DNA of 64,000 nucleotides from Polyangiaceae bacterium. Its GTDB lineage: Bacteria > Myxococcota_A > Polyangia > Polyangiales > Polyangiaceae. This document shows, piece after piece, positions 9,682 to 17,766 of this stretch. Each line of letters begins with the position of its first letter. Positions within the stretch are counted from its first letter, which is position 1. Below the pieces are notes generated by a model. That model had not been told where the DNA came from. It did no database searches and worked only from the letters and a program-made list of their open reading frames with translations. The stretch is from the NCBI GenBank assembly GCA_016712345.1, contig JADJRH010000011.1, forward strand, positions 930,001 to 994,000, read 5' to 3'. The position numbers and the translations under genes are program-made.

Positions 9682-11046
9682 ATGTCCACCGTCATCTATC
9701 TCGTTATCACTGCGTGTCTCATTGGTTTAAACGCGTTTTTCGTCGCGTCGGAGTTTGCGCTCGTCAAAATTCGCCCCACGCGCCTCGAAGAATTGGTGCG
9801 CCAGGGCGATGCTCGGGCGCGCCTTGCGCTTCGGATCTCCAGTCGGCTCGATGCGTACCTTTCGGCGAATCAACTCGGCATCACACTCGCGTCGCTCGCC
9901 CTCGGCTGGATTGGTGAGCCCGCCATTGCGCACCTGATCGAGCCTCGTTTGGCCGCGCTCGGCTCATGGGCGGGCGCCGCTGCACATGCCATCTCGGTTG
10001 CCGTCGCCTTCTTTGTGATCACCACGTTGCACACGGTTGTCGGCGAGCAGGCGCCCAAACTCCTCGCGATCCAGCGCACCGAAGCCGTCACGCTGCACAC
10101 CGTTCGTCCGCTTCACGCGTTTTACATTCTGCTCTGGCCGGCCATCTGGTTTCTAAACACCCTCGCAAACGCGTTCGTGCGCTTGATCGGCCTCAAGCCC
10201 ACAGGTGAAGACGAGATCGCGCACACGTCCGAAGAGCTTCGAATGTTGCTCGCCAAAAGCCCCGCCGGCCTCGACCCCGAAATGCGGCGCATGCTCGTTC
10301 GCGTTTTCGATCTCCGCCGTCGCACGGCGCGCCACGTGATGAGCCTTCGCGTCGACGCCGCCATTTTGCGCGCCGATATGAGCATTGATGAAGCGGTTCG
10401 CATTGTGGCCGACGCCGGTTATTCGCGTTACCCCGTGCTCGATGCGCAGGGCAAAGAGGTGATGGGTTACCTCCATCTGCGCGATCTCTTCGATGTGCTT
10501 TCGGGCCGCCGCAAAGCCAAAAAAGTGGCCGAGTTGCTGCGCCAGCCGATCTACGCGCGCGAGAGCACCACTGTTGAACAGCTTCGCCAGCGCATGCAGG
10601 CGCGCCAAGTTCCCGTAGCGATCGTGCGTTCCGACGCGGGTGAATTCGTCGGCATCGTCACAATGGAAGATCTTCTCGAAGAAATTGTGGGCGAGATCCG
10701 CGACGAAAACGACGATGAAGTGGCGCCGATTCATCGCCGCGGCAGTGGCATTGTCGATGTCGACGGTCGCGTCCTTCTTTCGGACCTTGAACGAGAAGTA
10801 CACATCGTTCTTCGCCCGGAGTTCAAAGACGTTGAAACCGTTGCCGGCTACATGCTCGCGCGCCTCGAAAGGCCGCCGATCGCGGGTGAAAGCGTGGAGT
10901 GTGACGGCCTCACGCTCGTTGCCACCGACGTTGCAGGCCGCCGTGTTCGACGTGTACGCATTGTTCCCGCACCCGTGGGCGACGGTGGTCCGGCGGGCGG
11001 ATTTTCAGGCGCCGACGCGAGCGGCGAACACGCCCAGGCGGGATAA
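9682..11046 (+). CDS. CNNM/CorC (HlyC) family transporter-like protein with CBS pair
   Basis: This 454-residue protein starts at ATG 9682, 8 bp after the ligase stop; a longer frame reaching into the ligase gene is rejected. A DUF21/CNNM membrane domain (about residues 1-190; MSTVIYLVITACLIGLNAFF, SEFALVKIRPTRLEELV) is followed by two CBS domains (SIDEAVRIVADAGYSRYPV and VEQLRQRMQARQVPVAIV). A C-terminal CorC_HlyC domain follows (IVDVDGRVLLSDLEREV...GYMLARLERPP). Such proteins sit in the inner membrane and are linked to Mg2+/Co2+ efflux, with adenylate sensing by the CBS pair. Old annotations call them hemolysins. Every expected domain is present. Confidence 0.9.
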   Translation: MSTVIYLVITACLIGLNAFFVASEFALVKIRPTRLEELVRQGDARARLALRISSRLDAYLSANQLGITLASLALGWIGEPAIAHLIEPRLAALGSWAGAAAHAISVAVAFFVITTLHTVVGEQAPKLLAIQRTEAVTLHTVRPLHAFYILLWPAIWFLNTLANAFVRLIGLKPTGEDEIAHTSEELRMLLAKSPAGLDPEMRRMLVRVFDLRRRTARHVMSLRVDAAILRADMSIDEAVRIVADAGYSRYPVLDAQGKEVMGYLHLRDLFDVLSGRRKAKKVAELLRQPIYARESTTVEQLRQRMQARQVPVAIVRSDAGEFVGIVTMEDLLEEIVGEIRDENDDEVAPIHRRGSGIVDVDGRVLLSDLEREVHIVLRPEFKDVETVAGYMLARLERPPIAGESVECDGLTLVATDVAGRRVRRVRIVPAPVGDGGPAGGFSGADASGEHAQAG

Positions 11047-11056
11047 CGTTGCGGCG

Positions 11057-11902
11057 TCACATCGCCGGCTTGCATCCGATCGCGTCGCCGATTGTTTTCG
11101 CGCGCGCCGCCACGCTTTCGATCTCGGCCTTGAGCTTCTTTCGATTGGCATCGGGCAGGTCGGGTACAGCCAAGTTGCGGCGCAGCCTGTCGAGCAGTTC
11201 AAGCCTTAGATCGTAGGCTTTTTGCAAGTACCGCGCGTATTGCTCGGGCTGGCTCTTGCCAACGCTCCACGCGGCGTCGGCCTCGGCCACCGCTGTGTAC
11301 AAGTCCACTTCGCCGCGCGGGGGATCGTACGTGTAAAGCCCCTGACACCGATCGGCTCGCGGACCGATGAGCACATTGTCCGAACGACTCTCCGCTTCTT
11401 TGCGCGCCGCGGTGGAACCGCCCGTGAATGCGAACAAGAAATTGTCGACTGCCACAGCCGATCCGTTGTTAAAGCCGGGGCCGTTTTCATCATCGTTGCG
11501 CGGCAATTCTGTGTTGTTGAGCGCGTCTTCAAGACACTTTTTAAAGCCGGAAAAATCGCGATCGCCGCTCGCTTCGCCGGGCATTAACTTTTTCACTCTT
11601 GCGTCGTGAATGCGCCCGTCGGCATCGAGCGTAAACGCTACAAGCGCCTTGGTTTCACCGCTGAATTGCGCCGCTTCAAACTCTTTTTCCCAACACGCCT
11701 TCACGAAGGGCAAGTGCGCAGGCACCGCCGCGTTTGCCAAACGCGCGGCCATATCCGCTCCGCCGCCGCACCCCGCGGTGAACGCCGTTGCGAGTGTCAG
11801 GCTTAAAAATAGGGATTTGGCGCGCCTACTTCGTACGGCGCGCCGCGCGCCTACTTCGTACGGCGCGCAAAAACCGGGTGTGTCTTCCGCCCCGCAGTTC
11901 AC
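11057..11902 (-). CDS. Lipoprotein, function unknown
   Basis: This 281-residue predicted lipoprotein has its hydrophobic signal and lipobox (ATAFTAGC) only at about residues 32-48. It is preceded by an unusually long basic leader. Part of that leader is encoded by a tandem 22-bp quasi-palindrome (11821-11867). The ATG at 11902 overlaps the previous stop by ATGA, and no other ATG, GTG or TTG lies between the repeat and the signal, so this start is forced. The mature part contains LVAFTLDADGRI, reminiscent of the AgmX/PglI C-terminal region of myxobacterial proteins, and a helical C-terminus. No function is assigned. Its 3' end converges on the CorC gene with a 10-bp gap. Confidence 0.75.
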   Translation of the reverse strand: MNCGAEDTPGFCAPYEVGARRAVRSRRAKSLFLSLTLATAFTAGCGGGADMAARLANAAVPAHLPFVKACWEKEFEAAQFSGETKALVAFTLDADGRIHDARVKKLMPGEASGDRDFSGFKKCLEDALNNTELPRNDDENGPGFNNGSAVAVDNFLFAFTGGSTAARKEAESRSDNVLIGPRADRCQGLYTYDPPRGEVDLYTAVAEADAAWSVGKSQPEQYARYLQKAYDLRLELLDRLRRNLAVPDLPDANRKKLKAEIESVAARAKTIGDAIGCKPAM

Positions 11903-12138
11903 GGCCCCGAGCCTTTCGTTTTGGGTGTTTTGGCGATGGGCGCCGGATCTTTCCCCGTTAAAATGGTGGGCCCAATGGCGCCATAATCGGCAAATTGCCG
12001 CGCGCCGCGAACGCCTGAATAGGGAATTGTCGTTGCCGCGCGCCCCGGGTCATACGCCGACGCCATGTCGAGCCGCGTCGCGCAGCCGCAAAGCGCGAGC
12101 GAAAGCCCAACAAGTGCCGCGGTGCCACTCACACGCAT
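11899..12138 (-). CDS. Small lipoprotein
   Basis: This 79-residue protein has a short hydrophobic signal and a clear lipobox (SLALCGC, cysteine at about residue 19), so it is probably a small envelope lipoprotein. The rest has no motif I recognise. It is translationally coupled to the next lipoprotein through an ATGA overlap. It diverges from the pseudokinase gene with only 36 bp between the starts, so the two promoters must overlap. Confidence 0.72.
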   Translation of the reverse strand: MRVSGTAALVGLSLALCGCATRLDMASAYDPGRAATTIPYSGVRGARQFADYGAIGPTILTGKDPAPIAKTPKTKGSGP

Positions 12139-12174
12139 GCCGGCACGCTACCAAAACGCGGCGGGTTCGCGGTT

Positions 12175-13896
12175 GTGAACAGCACAGTCTTTTTCGATGA
12201 GGTTTTTGGTACGCTGCCGCGCTGCGTGGAAACCCTTGCCGATCGAATTGGGCGGGACGGACCGCTGGATGAGCTTGACGCCGTTGGTTGGGCCATTCGC
12301 TTGGCCAAGCGCGTTGAAGCGATGCACGCGCTCGGCGTGGCGCACGGCAGTCTCTCGCCCACGTGCATCTTGATTGAAGGTCGCGAACGCAGCGCCCGCG
12401 CGCAACTTCTCGATGTGCGTCGCGCCTCGCCGCACCTTGCGTATCAATCGCCCGAGCGCATTGCCGGCGGGCCGATTTCGCAGGCCGACGATGCGTGGGC
12501 CCTCGCGTGTACACTTTACACAGCGCTCACCGGAAGCGCGCCGTTTTCGGGAGCGGGCGACGCCGAGCTGCGGCAAAAGATCGCCGCCGCGGCGCCGCCG
12601 CCGCTTGCCGTTTTTGATGTAGGCGACGACGATTTGCAGCGCATCTTTGATGAAGCGTTTGCCAAAGAAGTGGGCAAACGGCTCGGCGGTGTGGCCGCGT
12701 TTCGCGCGCGGCTCGAAGAGTGGCATCCCGACCCCAACGCCGCGGCGCTTCCGGCGATCGACGACGAAGACACCGCCACGGGGTTGCCCGAAGAGGAGGA
12801 CGACGAAGACGAGCGCACGATCATGCGACCGGCGCCCGGCGCGATGGCCGCGATGATGCAAGCCGCACGTCCGGCGGCTCCCGCGGCGGCGGCGCCGGCA
12901 CCGCTCACTTCTCAACCGGGCGTTGTGCCAGCTCCACGCGCTTCGCAGGCGGGTGCGGTGCCAGCTCCACGCGCTTCGCAGGCCCAAGCCGTTCCCGCGC
13001 CGCGCGCTTCGCAGCCGCGATCGCTTCCGCAACCAATTCCGCCGCCGCGCACATCGCAGCCCGGGCTGGTAGCCACGCCGCGCGGATCGCGTCCCGATCT
13101 TTCGCCGCCTGTGCCGCCGCCGGTGGTGCACACCGACGACGAAGAAGACGACGAGAAAACAATGATGCGCAGCGTGCCCGATACGCTCGCTTCGGTGCTT
13201 GGATCTCGCGTTTCGCCGCCCCAAGCCCCGCCGCGCGCGTCGCAGTCGGGAGCGTTTCCGGCCTCGTCGGCTTCTCGATCCGGGGCGTTTCCGGCGGCGC
13301 CGGTGGTGAACGTGCCCGATGTCGACGCCGAAGGCGCCGAAGAAGACGAAGCGACGCGCATGATGCAAGCTCCTTCGCTTCTCGCGGCGTTGGGCGGTGA
13401 TGCGAGCGACCCCGCGGAGGACGACGATGACGATCAAAAAACGGTGATGCGATCGTCGCTTTCGCCGGAAGAAGAGGCCGCTCGCAACGCCGCATCGGAT
13501 CCGCGGCAGAGCGGCACTTCCGAGGCGCGCTCGCGCCCGCGGCCCGCAGCGGGTTCTCAAGAGCCGCCGCGCGAGGGCGTATCGTCGCCCGACGCCGACA
13601 CGGTGAAGCCGCCGGCGCGTAATTCGGTGCCCGGTGAAGAGCCGGCTCCTGTGATCAAGCTCGACGCTCCGCCGACGCCGAACGTGAGCGGCCCAGTGGA
13701 GCCCGCCGCGCCGCCGGCCGCGCCCGCAACCGCTCCAGGTGCCGCTCCTGTCCCCGCGCCAGGCGAAAACGCGCTCGTTCCCGCGGCGGCGGCGCCTCCG
13801 GCGTCGGCGTCGTCAAGCGCTGGGTTCATCGGCCTTCTTTTGGTCGTGCTGCTCGCTGCGGCGGGCGCCGCTTATTATTTTTTGCGAATGCGCTGA
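12175..13896 (+). CDS. Membrane-anchored pseudokinase with repeated acidic T-x-M motifs
   Basis: This 573-residue protein has residues 20-190 resembling the C-lobe of a Ser/Thr protein kinase (VEAMHALGVAHGSL, YQSPERIAGG, DDAWALACTLYTALTG), but the N-lobe is absent. The catalytic loop HRDLKPxNIL is replaced by HGSLSPTCIL, so the catalytic Asp, Lys and Asn are gone and it should be inactive. A long Pro/Ala-rich linker follows, with four acidic motifs of the form DE-x-T-(I/M/V)-M (DERTIMR, DEKTMMR, DEATRMM, DQKTVMR). One C-terminal helix (GFIGLLLVVLLAAAGAAYYF) suggests a tail anchor. Start GTG at 12175. A scaffolding or binding role is inferred. Confidence 0.75.
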   Translation: MNSTVFFDEVFGTLPRCVETLADRIGRDGPLDELDAVGWAIRLAKRVEAMHALGVAHGSLSPTCILIEGRERSARAQLLDVRRASPHLAYQSPERIAGGPISQADDAWALACTLYTALTGSAPFSGAGDAELRQKIAAAAPPPLAVFDVGDDDLQRIFDEAFAKEVGKRLGGVAAFRARLEEWHPDPNAAALPAIDDEDTATGLPEEEDDEDERTIMRPAPGAMAAMMQAARPAAPAAAAPAPLTSQPGVVPAPRASQAGAVPAPRASQAQAVPAPRASQPRSLPQPIPPPRTSQPGLVATPRGSRPDLSPPVPPPVVHTDDEEDDEKTMMRSVPDTLASVLGSRVSPPQAPPRASQSGAFPASSASRSGAFPAAPVVNVPDVDAEGAEEDEATRMMQAPSLLAALGGDASDPAEDDDDDQKTVMRSSLSPEEEAARNAASDPRQSGTSEARSRPRPAAGSQEPPREGVSSPDADTVKPPARNSVPGEEPAPVIKLDAPPTPNVSGPVEPAAPPAAPATAPGAAPVPAPGENALVPAAAAPPASASSSAGFIGLLLVVLLAAAGAAYYFLRMR

Positions 13897-14004
13897 CAGA
13901 GGCGGCGCCCGCCTTCGTTACCCAACGATGGGGCTTCGGATCCGCTCCGCGGTCCTGCGCCCCAAGCCCGCAGGGGCGCCGCTTATTATTTTTTGCGAAT
14001 GCGC
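13863..14004 (+). repeat. 31-bp direct duplication around the pseudokinase stop codon
   Basis: The last codons of the pseudokinase gene are perfectly repeated downstream. The 31 bp at 13863-13893 recur at 13974-14004, starting GGGCGCCGCTTATTATTTTT in both copies. The offset is 111 bp. Between them GCGGGCGCCGC at the first copy pairs with GCGGCGCCCGC at about 13902-13912, which could form a long hairpin spanning the stop codon. No T-run follows it, so a rho-independent terminator is not supported. Confidence 0.85.
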
Positions 14005-14133
14005 CGATGCGGAAGCGCTCTCGCGCTGGGGCCGATTTGTGGACCAAGGCCCAATGTGGGCGCCACCCGACGAGGAACGACCCTGCGCGACGGAAGCGCC
14101 AACAGAAAACGCAAACGAGAGATGCGTCGCAGC

Positions 14134-14478
14134 TTACGCGCTGAGGAGCTTGACAATGGCGCGAAGTGTACCCACGTCGCGAAGTTCAAACCGCAGGCCG
14201 AGGCGCAGGCGTCGTTCGGGTTTAATGCGGCGGAGCCAGGCGACCTTGCCGGGAACGATGAGCGGATCCCACAAGATCGGCGCGGTTACTTCGAGCGCGA
14301 TCGGGCCTTCCACGTCGAGCGCCGAGGGCGGCGCTGCATCCATCAGCTCAACGCAGGCGCCGCCGAGGCCCATGTCGCGCAGCTTGACCGCATAGGTCGC
14401 CCCGTCGCCCACGCGCAGCCGGCCATCCAGGTCAACCCGGTGGCGTGCGTGAGCGCGGAAGTGGTCTCGCGCGGGCAT
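14134..14478 (-). CDS. PilZ domain protein
   Basis: This 114-residue single-domain protein has the PilZ fold and likely binds cyclic di-GMP. The two usual binding elements are visible: an Arg-rich N-terminal loop (FRAHARHRVDLDGRLRVG) and a second loop close to the D/NxSxxG pattern, here DMGLGGA, with G in place of the usual S. The ATG at 14478 is preferred over an upstream TTG at 14502 because the PilZ domain begins right after it. It diverges from a second PilZ gene across 232 bp, so the two may share regulation. Confidence 0.8.
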   Translation of the reverse strand: MPARDHFRAHARHRVDLDGRLRVGDGATYAVKLRDMGLGGACVELMDAAPPSALDVEGPIALEVTAPILWDPLIVPGKVAWLRRIKPERRLRLGLRFELRDVGTLRAIVKLLSA

Positions 14479-14734
14479 GTTGGAGCGGCGAACGTAGAAC
14501 AAAACCCGCGTTTGCGGTCACGAGAAACGGTGCGCGACAAAAGCAATTTGGGTTTGTTGGGCGATGGAAGGTAACATGCGCACCCGCTGCTTCGGTGTTG
14601 GGGAGCAGCACCCACGTAAGTCCGCTCGTGACATGCGTAACGATCGGGCGACCCAGCATGAAAAAGAGAGCCGGCGCTCGTAGCGTCGTCGCTCTTCGCG
14701 GTTTTCGCCGCACCCAATTCGGAGAACAACGCTG

Positions 14735-16276
14735 ATGGCGCAGGACACACGAAAAGACCCGCGAGCGAAGGTGCTCAGCATGACGGTTCGCTACAAGAGC
14801 GCGACCGTCGACGAGTTCATCGAGCACCACGCGAACGACGTGAGCCGCGGCGGCATCTTTATCAAGACGCCGTCTCCGTTCCCGCCGGGCACGTTGCTCA
14901 AGTTCGAGATTCGGTTGCAGGATGAGCAGACAATGCTCTCGGGCGTGGGTCGTGTTGTGTGGAAGCGCGACGCCGCCGATTCGAACGATGAGCGGCCGTC
15001 GGGCATGGGCGTAAAGTTCATCAAGATTGACGACAAGTCGCGGTCGATGATCGCGAAGCTTGTGGATGCTCAAAAAGACGGCACGTCGGCGTACGAAGCG
15101 GGCAAACCCGCCGGGGCCGATGCGGGCGGCGACGAAGAGCACAAAGAAGCGGCGGCGGCGCCGGCTCCCGCGGCGGCTGAAGCAAAGCCCGCGGCGGACG
15201 CAAAAGCCGCCGGTCCGAGGCGCGTGGGCACCATGTTGGGCCTGGGCGCCATTGGAAAGTCGTCGGGCGATGCAGGCAAAGCCGAAACGGCAAAAGCGGC
15301 GGAACCCAAGGCGGAGGCCAAGGCCGAGTCGGGTGGTGGAGGCTTCTTCCCCAAGACCAATCCCGAGGCTGAAATGCCGCCGCCTGAAGAGCGGACCATG
15401 ATGAAGCAGGCCGCGGAGCTGCTGAAGCAGGCGCTCGCAGAAGCCGGCGGCTCCATGGACGACATCGGTTCGCCGCTCGACAAGCCCTCCAAGGAGGAGC
15501 CGAAGAAGGAAGAGGCGAAGGCCGAGCCGGTGAAAGAGCCGGAACCTGAAAAAGAAGAAGCGGCGCCGGTGGTGGCTGCGGTTGCGGCTGCGGCTGCACC
15601 CAAAGACGAGGAAGAGCCGCCGCCCGCTTCGGGCGAAACCGCCAAGAAGGCCGAAGAGCCCAAGCCCAAGGCGGCGGCTGCTAAAGCGGCTGCCAAGGCG
15701 AGCAGCGACGAAGAGGAGCCGCCGAAGAAGGCTGCTGCCAAGAAAGAGCCTGAAAAGGCCGCTCCTGTGGTGAAGGCTGCGGCTCCCGCGCCCAAAGAAG
15801 ATGAAGAGGGCGGCGGCGGCGGTCGCGTGCTCACCATTCTGTTGGTGGTGGCGGCCATCATCGCGGCGCTGTACCTCGCGTTTGGTCGCAAGCAAGAAGG
15901 CAGCGGGTCGGGGTCAAGCACCACCACCACAGCCGCCACAACTCCGCCCAAGCCCACCGCAACGGCCACGGCGACTGCCACTGCAACCGCCACAGCAACG
16001 GCCACGGCGACTGCCACCGCCACCGCAACCGCCGAGGCAACGGCCACGGCGACAGCGGCGGCTACCGCAGCGCCCACCGCCACGGCAACGGCCACGGCGG
16101 CACCCACCACCACGAGCGCGGCCACGGTTGAGCCGCCCAAGCCGCCCGCGACCACAACGGCGACAACCACGGCGACCGCTCCCAAGCCCACCGCCACACA
16201 GGCTGCAACGGCCACCACGCCGGCTCCCACGACGCCTAAGCCCAAGCCCAAGCCCACCAGCGACGATCCGTATTGA
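14735..16276 (+). CDS. PilZ-domain membrane protein with Ala/Lys/Glu linker and Thr-Ala tail
   Basis: This 513-residue protein has an N-terminal PilZ domain at about residues 1-115 (DPRAKVLSMTVRYKS, DVSRGGIFIKT), close to the myxobacterial TIGR02266-type domains. A very long Ala/Lys/Glu/Pro linker carries one EERTMMK motif that resembles the repeated motifs of the neighbouring pseudokinase. A single membrane helix lies at about residues 366-388 (VLTILLVVAAIIAALYLAFG). Beyond the helix is a Thr-Ala dipeptide tail and a Pro/Lys/Thr-rich end, which would lie outside the cytoplasmic membrane. The layout suggests a cytoplasmic c-di-GMP sensor joined to an envelope-spanning flexible tail. That role is inferred. 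Confidence 0.8.
   Translation: MAQDTRKDPRAKVLSMTVRYKSATVDEFIEHHANDVSRGGIFIKTPSPFPPGTLLKFEIRLQDEQTMLSGVGRVVWKRDAADSNDERPSGMGVKFIKIDDKSRSMIAKLVDAQKDGTSAYEAGKPAGADAGGDEEHKEAAAAPAPAAAEAKPAADAKAAGPRRVGTMLGLGAIGKSSGDAGKAETAKAAEPKAEAKAESGGGGFFPKTNPEAEMPPPEERTMMKQAAELLKQALAEAGGSMDDIGSPLDKPSKEEPKKEEAKAEPVKEPEPEKEEAAPVVAAVAAAAAPKDEEEPPPASGETAKKAEEPKPKAAAAKAAAKASSDEEEPPKKAAAKKEPEKAAPVVKAAAPAPKEDEEGGGGGRVLTILLVVAAIIAALYLAFGRKQEGSGSGSSTTTTAATTPPKPTATATATATATATATATATATATATAEATATATAAATAAPTATATATAAPTTTSAATVEPPKPPATTTATTTATAPKPTATQAATATTPAPTTPKPKPKPTSDDPY
15955..16130 (+). repeat. ACN-GCN hexanucleotide repeat encoding Thr-Ala dipeptides
   Basis: This run alternates threonine and alanine codons (ACN GCN), broken by an occasional Glu, Pro or Ala-Ala. 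It encodes the Thr-Ala tail of the PilZ membrane protein. Synonymous third positions vary, so the tract is an imperfect microsatellite. Six-base steps change tail length without a frameshift. Confidence 0.85.
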
Positions 16277-16782
16277 TCGCCGCCCCGCAACGACCTGGCG
16301 CGTCACCCCACCTGAAACGCCGTCTTCAACACGGAGTTCATTGGCGCGCGCGCACTTTCAAATGACCGGTAACTTTTTGAGCGGCGGGATGTGTACACGG
16401 ATCGTGGCTGTCAGGTTTGGCGGCTTGTGATGACATTACCGTCGCCACCCACCGGTCTCGCCGGTCTCACGTTTTGTCTCGGTCGCATTTCCAAGAACCT
16501 CCATCTGCCGAGACTGTTGCGCCACGCTCTTCGCTTTTCCGCTTGGCGACGGGCAAGGGTGTCCCAAACGTCTCGACAAGACTGGATCCGGGCTTCGCAG
16601 AACCGCCCCCGCTGCCCTGAATGATCTCCATAACTTGGGGGCCTCCATTGCAGCCCGAAATACAAAGATCTCCGTGGACCTCGGTGTCCTCCGTGTCCTC
16701 CGTGTTTAAGTCGACGTAACAGTTGGCGAGGCGTTTCAGGTCTGCGCGAGGGCGTTTCAGGTTGAGGTCCGCGCGGCCCTGT
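16277..16782. other. Intergenic region with interspersed repeat fragments
   Basis: No convincing gene lies in these 506 bp. Two repeat-like pieces are visible. CCACCGGTCTCGCCGGT at about 16449-16465 recurs, inverted, near 56783-56799. A TCCGTGTCCTCCGTGTTTAAG-type tract around 16675-16715 would read, on the minus strand, as the TEDTEDTEV peptide that I recall as a common spurious product of intergenic repeats in many genomes. Short open frames here are therefore not called as genes. Confidence 0.6.
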
Positions 16783-17370
16783 TCAGCGGATGCGGGCCAC
16801 GCGCGCGATGTTGCCGAGGATCGCCGCCGTAGCGCCCCACACCACTTCACCATCCACTTCGTAGCTGCGCACAAGGCGGCGCACCGATTCGAGCGGGATG
16901 GCTCTCACAATGCCCTGATCCCGAAACCTGGAGAACGGCGCCGAGAACACGCGCGTCACCTCCGACGGATTGGGTTTTGGCTCAAACAAGCCGTGCACCC
17001 AACCCACAACCGGCGTGACAACAAAGCGCGTCACTGTGATGTGCTCATCGGCCGTGCCGAGGATCTCCACCGATGATCGAGGCAGCCCAATTTCTTCTTC
17101 GGCCTCGCGCAGCGCGGTGTCCACAAGCGTTGGATCTTCAGGGTCGACTTTGCCGCCGGGCAACGCCACTTGGCCGGCATGTGTACGCAAGTCTTGAGGC
17201 CGCCGAAGGAGCCACACGTGCACGTCGCCTTGGTGCTCAAAGAGCGGGACGAGCACCGCGGCCGGCGTTGCGCAGGGCAGGCGCATGCGCCGCGGTTCGC
17301 GCTCGGAAAGCACGCTCGACAGTGCTCGCGCAAACGGATGCCGCGTGGCCTTGGGCGAGTCACGCTCCAC
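16783..17370 (-). CDS. NUDIX hydrolase, CoA pyrophosphatase type
   Basis: This 195-residue NUDIX hydrolase has a NUDIX box starting in the CoA-pyrophosphatase-type lead-in LRTHAGQVALPGG and continuing through ALREAEEEIGL, with the REUxEExGU residues intact. That lead-in (LRxHxGQVxFPGG) is typical of the NudL/YeaB group, which splits CoA and its derivatives to 4'-phosphopantetheine and 3',5'-ADP. Length is normal and there is no signal peptide. The start is taken as GTG at 17370. The gene stands alone just downstream of the tRNA-Val gene on the same strand. Confidence 0.88.
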   Translation of the reverse strand: MERDSPKATRHPFARALSSVLSEREPRRMRLPCATPAAVLVPLFEHQGDVHVWLLRRPQDLRTHAGQVALPGGKVDPEDPTLVDTALREAEEEIGLPRSSVEILGTADEHITVTRFVVTPVVGWVHGLFEPKPNPSEVTRVFSAPFSRFRDQGIVRAIPLESVRRLVRSYEVDGEVVWGATAAILGNIARVARIR

Positions 17371-17452
17371 GTTCAGCCACCCTTGCGAGGCCTAGCGCGC
17401 GGAAAGTGGCGGCATGCGGCGGCCTCTAGGCTGGGAGGAGAATGATCCGGGG

Positions 17453-17524
17453 TGGGCGCAGCAGGATTTGAACCTGCGACTTCATCCGTGTGAAGGATGC
17501 ACTCTACCACTGAGTTATGCGCCC
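17453..17524 (-). tRNA. tRNA-Val (CAC)
   Basis: The minus strand folds into a full cloverleaf. The acceptor stem is GGGCGCA/TGCGCCC with discriminator A. The D arm is ACTC-AGTGGTA-GAGT, the anticodon arm CATCC-TTCACAC-GGATG, and the T arm GCAGG-TTCAAAT-CCTGC. The anticodon CAC reads the valine codon GTG. The 3' CCA is not encoded. Confidence 0.97.
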
Positions 17525-17669
17525 GGTGTGATGCGAGAGGGCGCGTTTTCTAGCGCAACAAACCGCATCCCACAACATTTTTTTAAACCCGACCGATTGA
17601 GGCCTCGCGGCTCGCGCCGAGCGTTGCGCGGCGACCCGCCGTCTCGCCGGCAACGCTCTCATCCAGCGA

Positions 17670-17766
17670 TCAGTCCTGGCCCTTGAGGTAGTGGATGTAC
17701 GCATCCTCGTTGGGCTCGCGCCCGAGGAACTTGGCGATCATCGCCCGCTCGTCGGCGCCGCCGCCT
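17670..17766 (-). pseudogene. Out-of-frame C-terminal tail of the M3 oligopeptidase gene
   Basis: These bases encode, in the frame next to the annotated peptidase end, about 30 residues ending ...FLGREPNEDAYIHYLKGQD and a TGA stop. The composition and the FLGREPNEDA ending match how related M3 peptidases finish, so this is the lost tail rather than a separate gene. A one-base insertion near 17764 restores a single open frame from 19798 to 17670. Confidence 0.75.

Noticed and set aside
14503..14734. c-di-GMP riboswitch between the two PilZ genes
   Set aside because: The region is tempting by context, but I could not find the conserved GEMM core or a convincing fold.
16467..16874. Minus-strand frame with the TEDTEDTEV peptide
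   Set aside because: This peptide is a known type of spurious translation of an intergenic repeat. The frame overlaps the NUDIX gene end and has no ribosome binding site.
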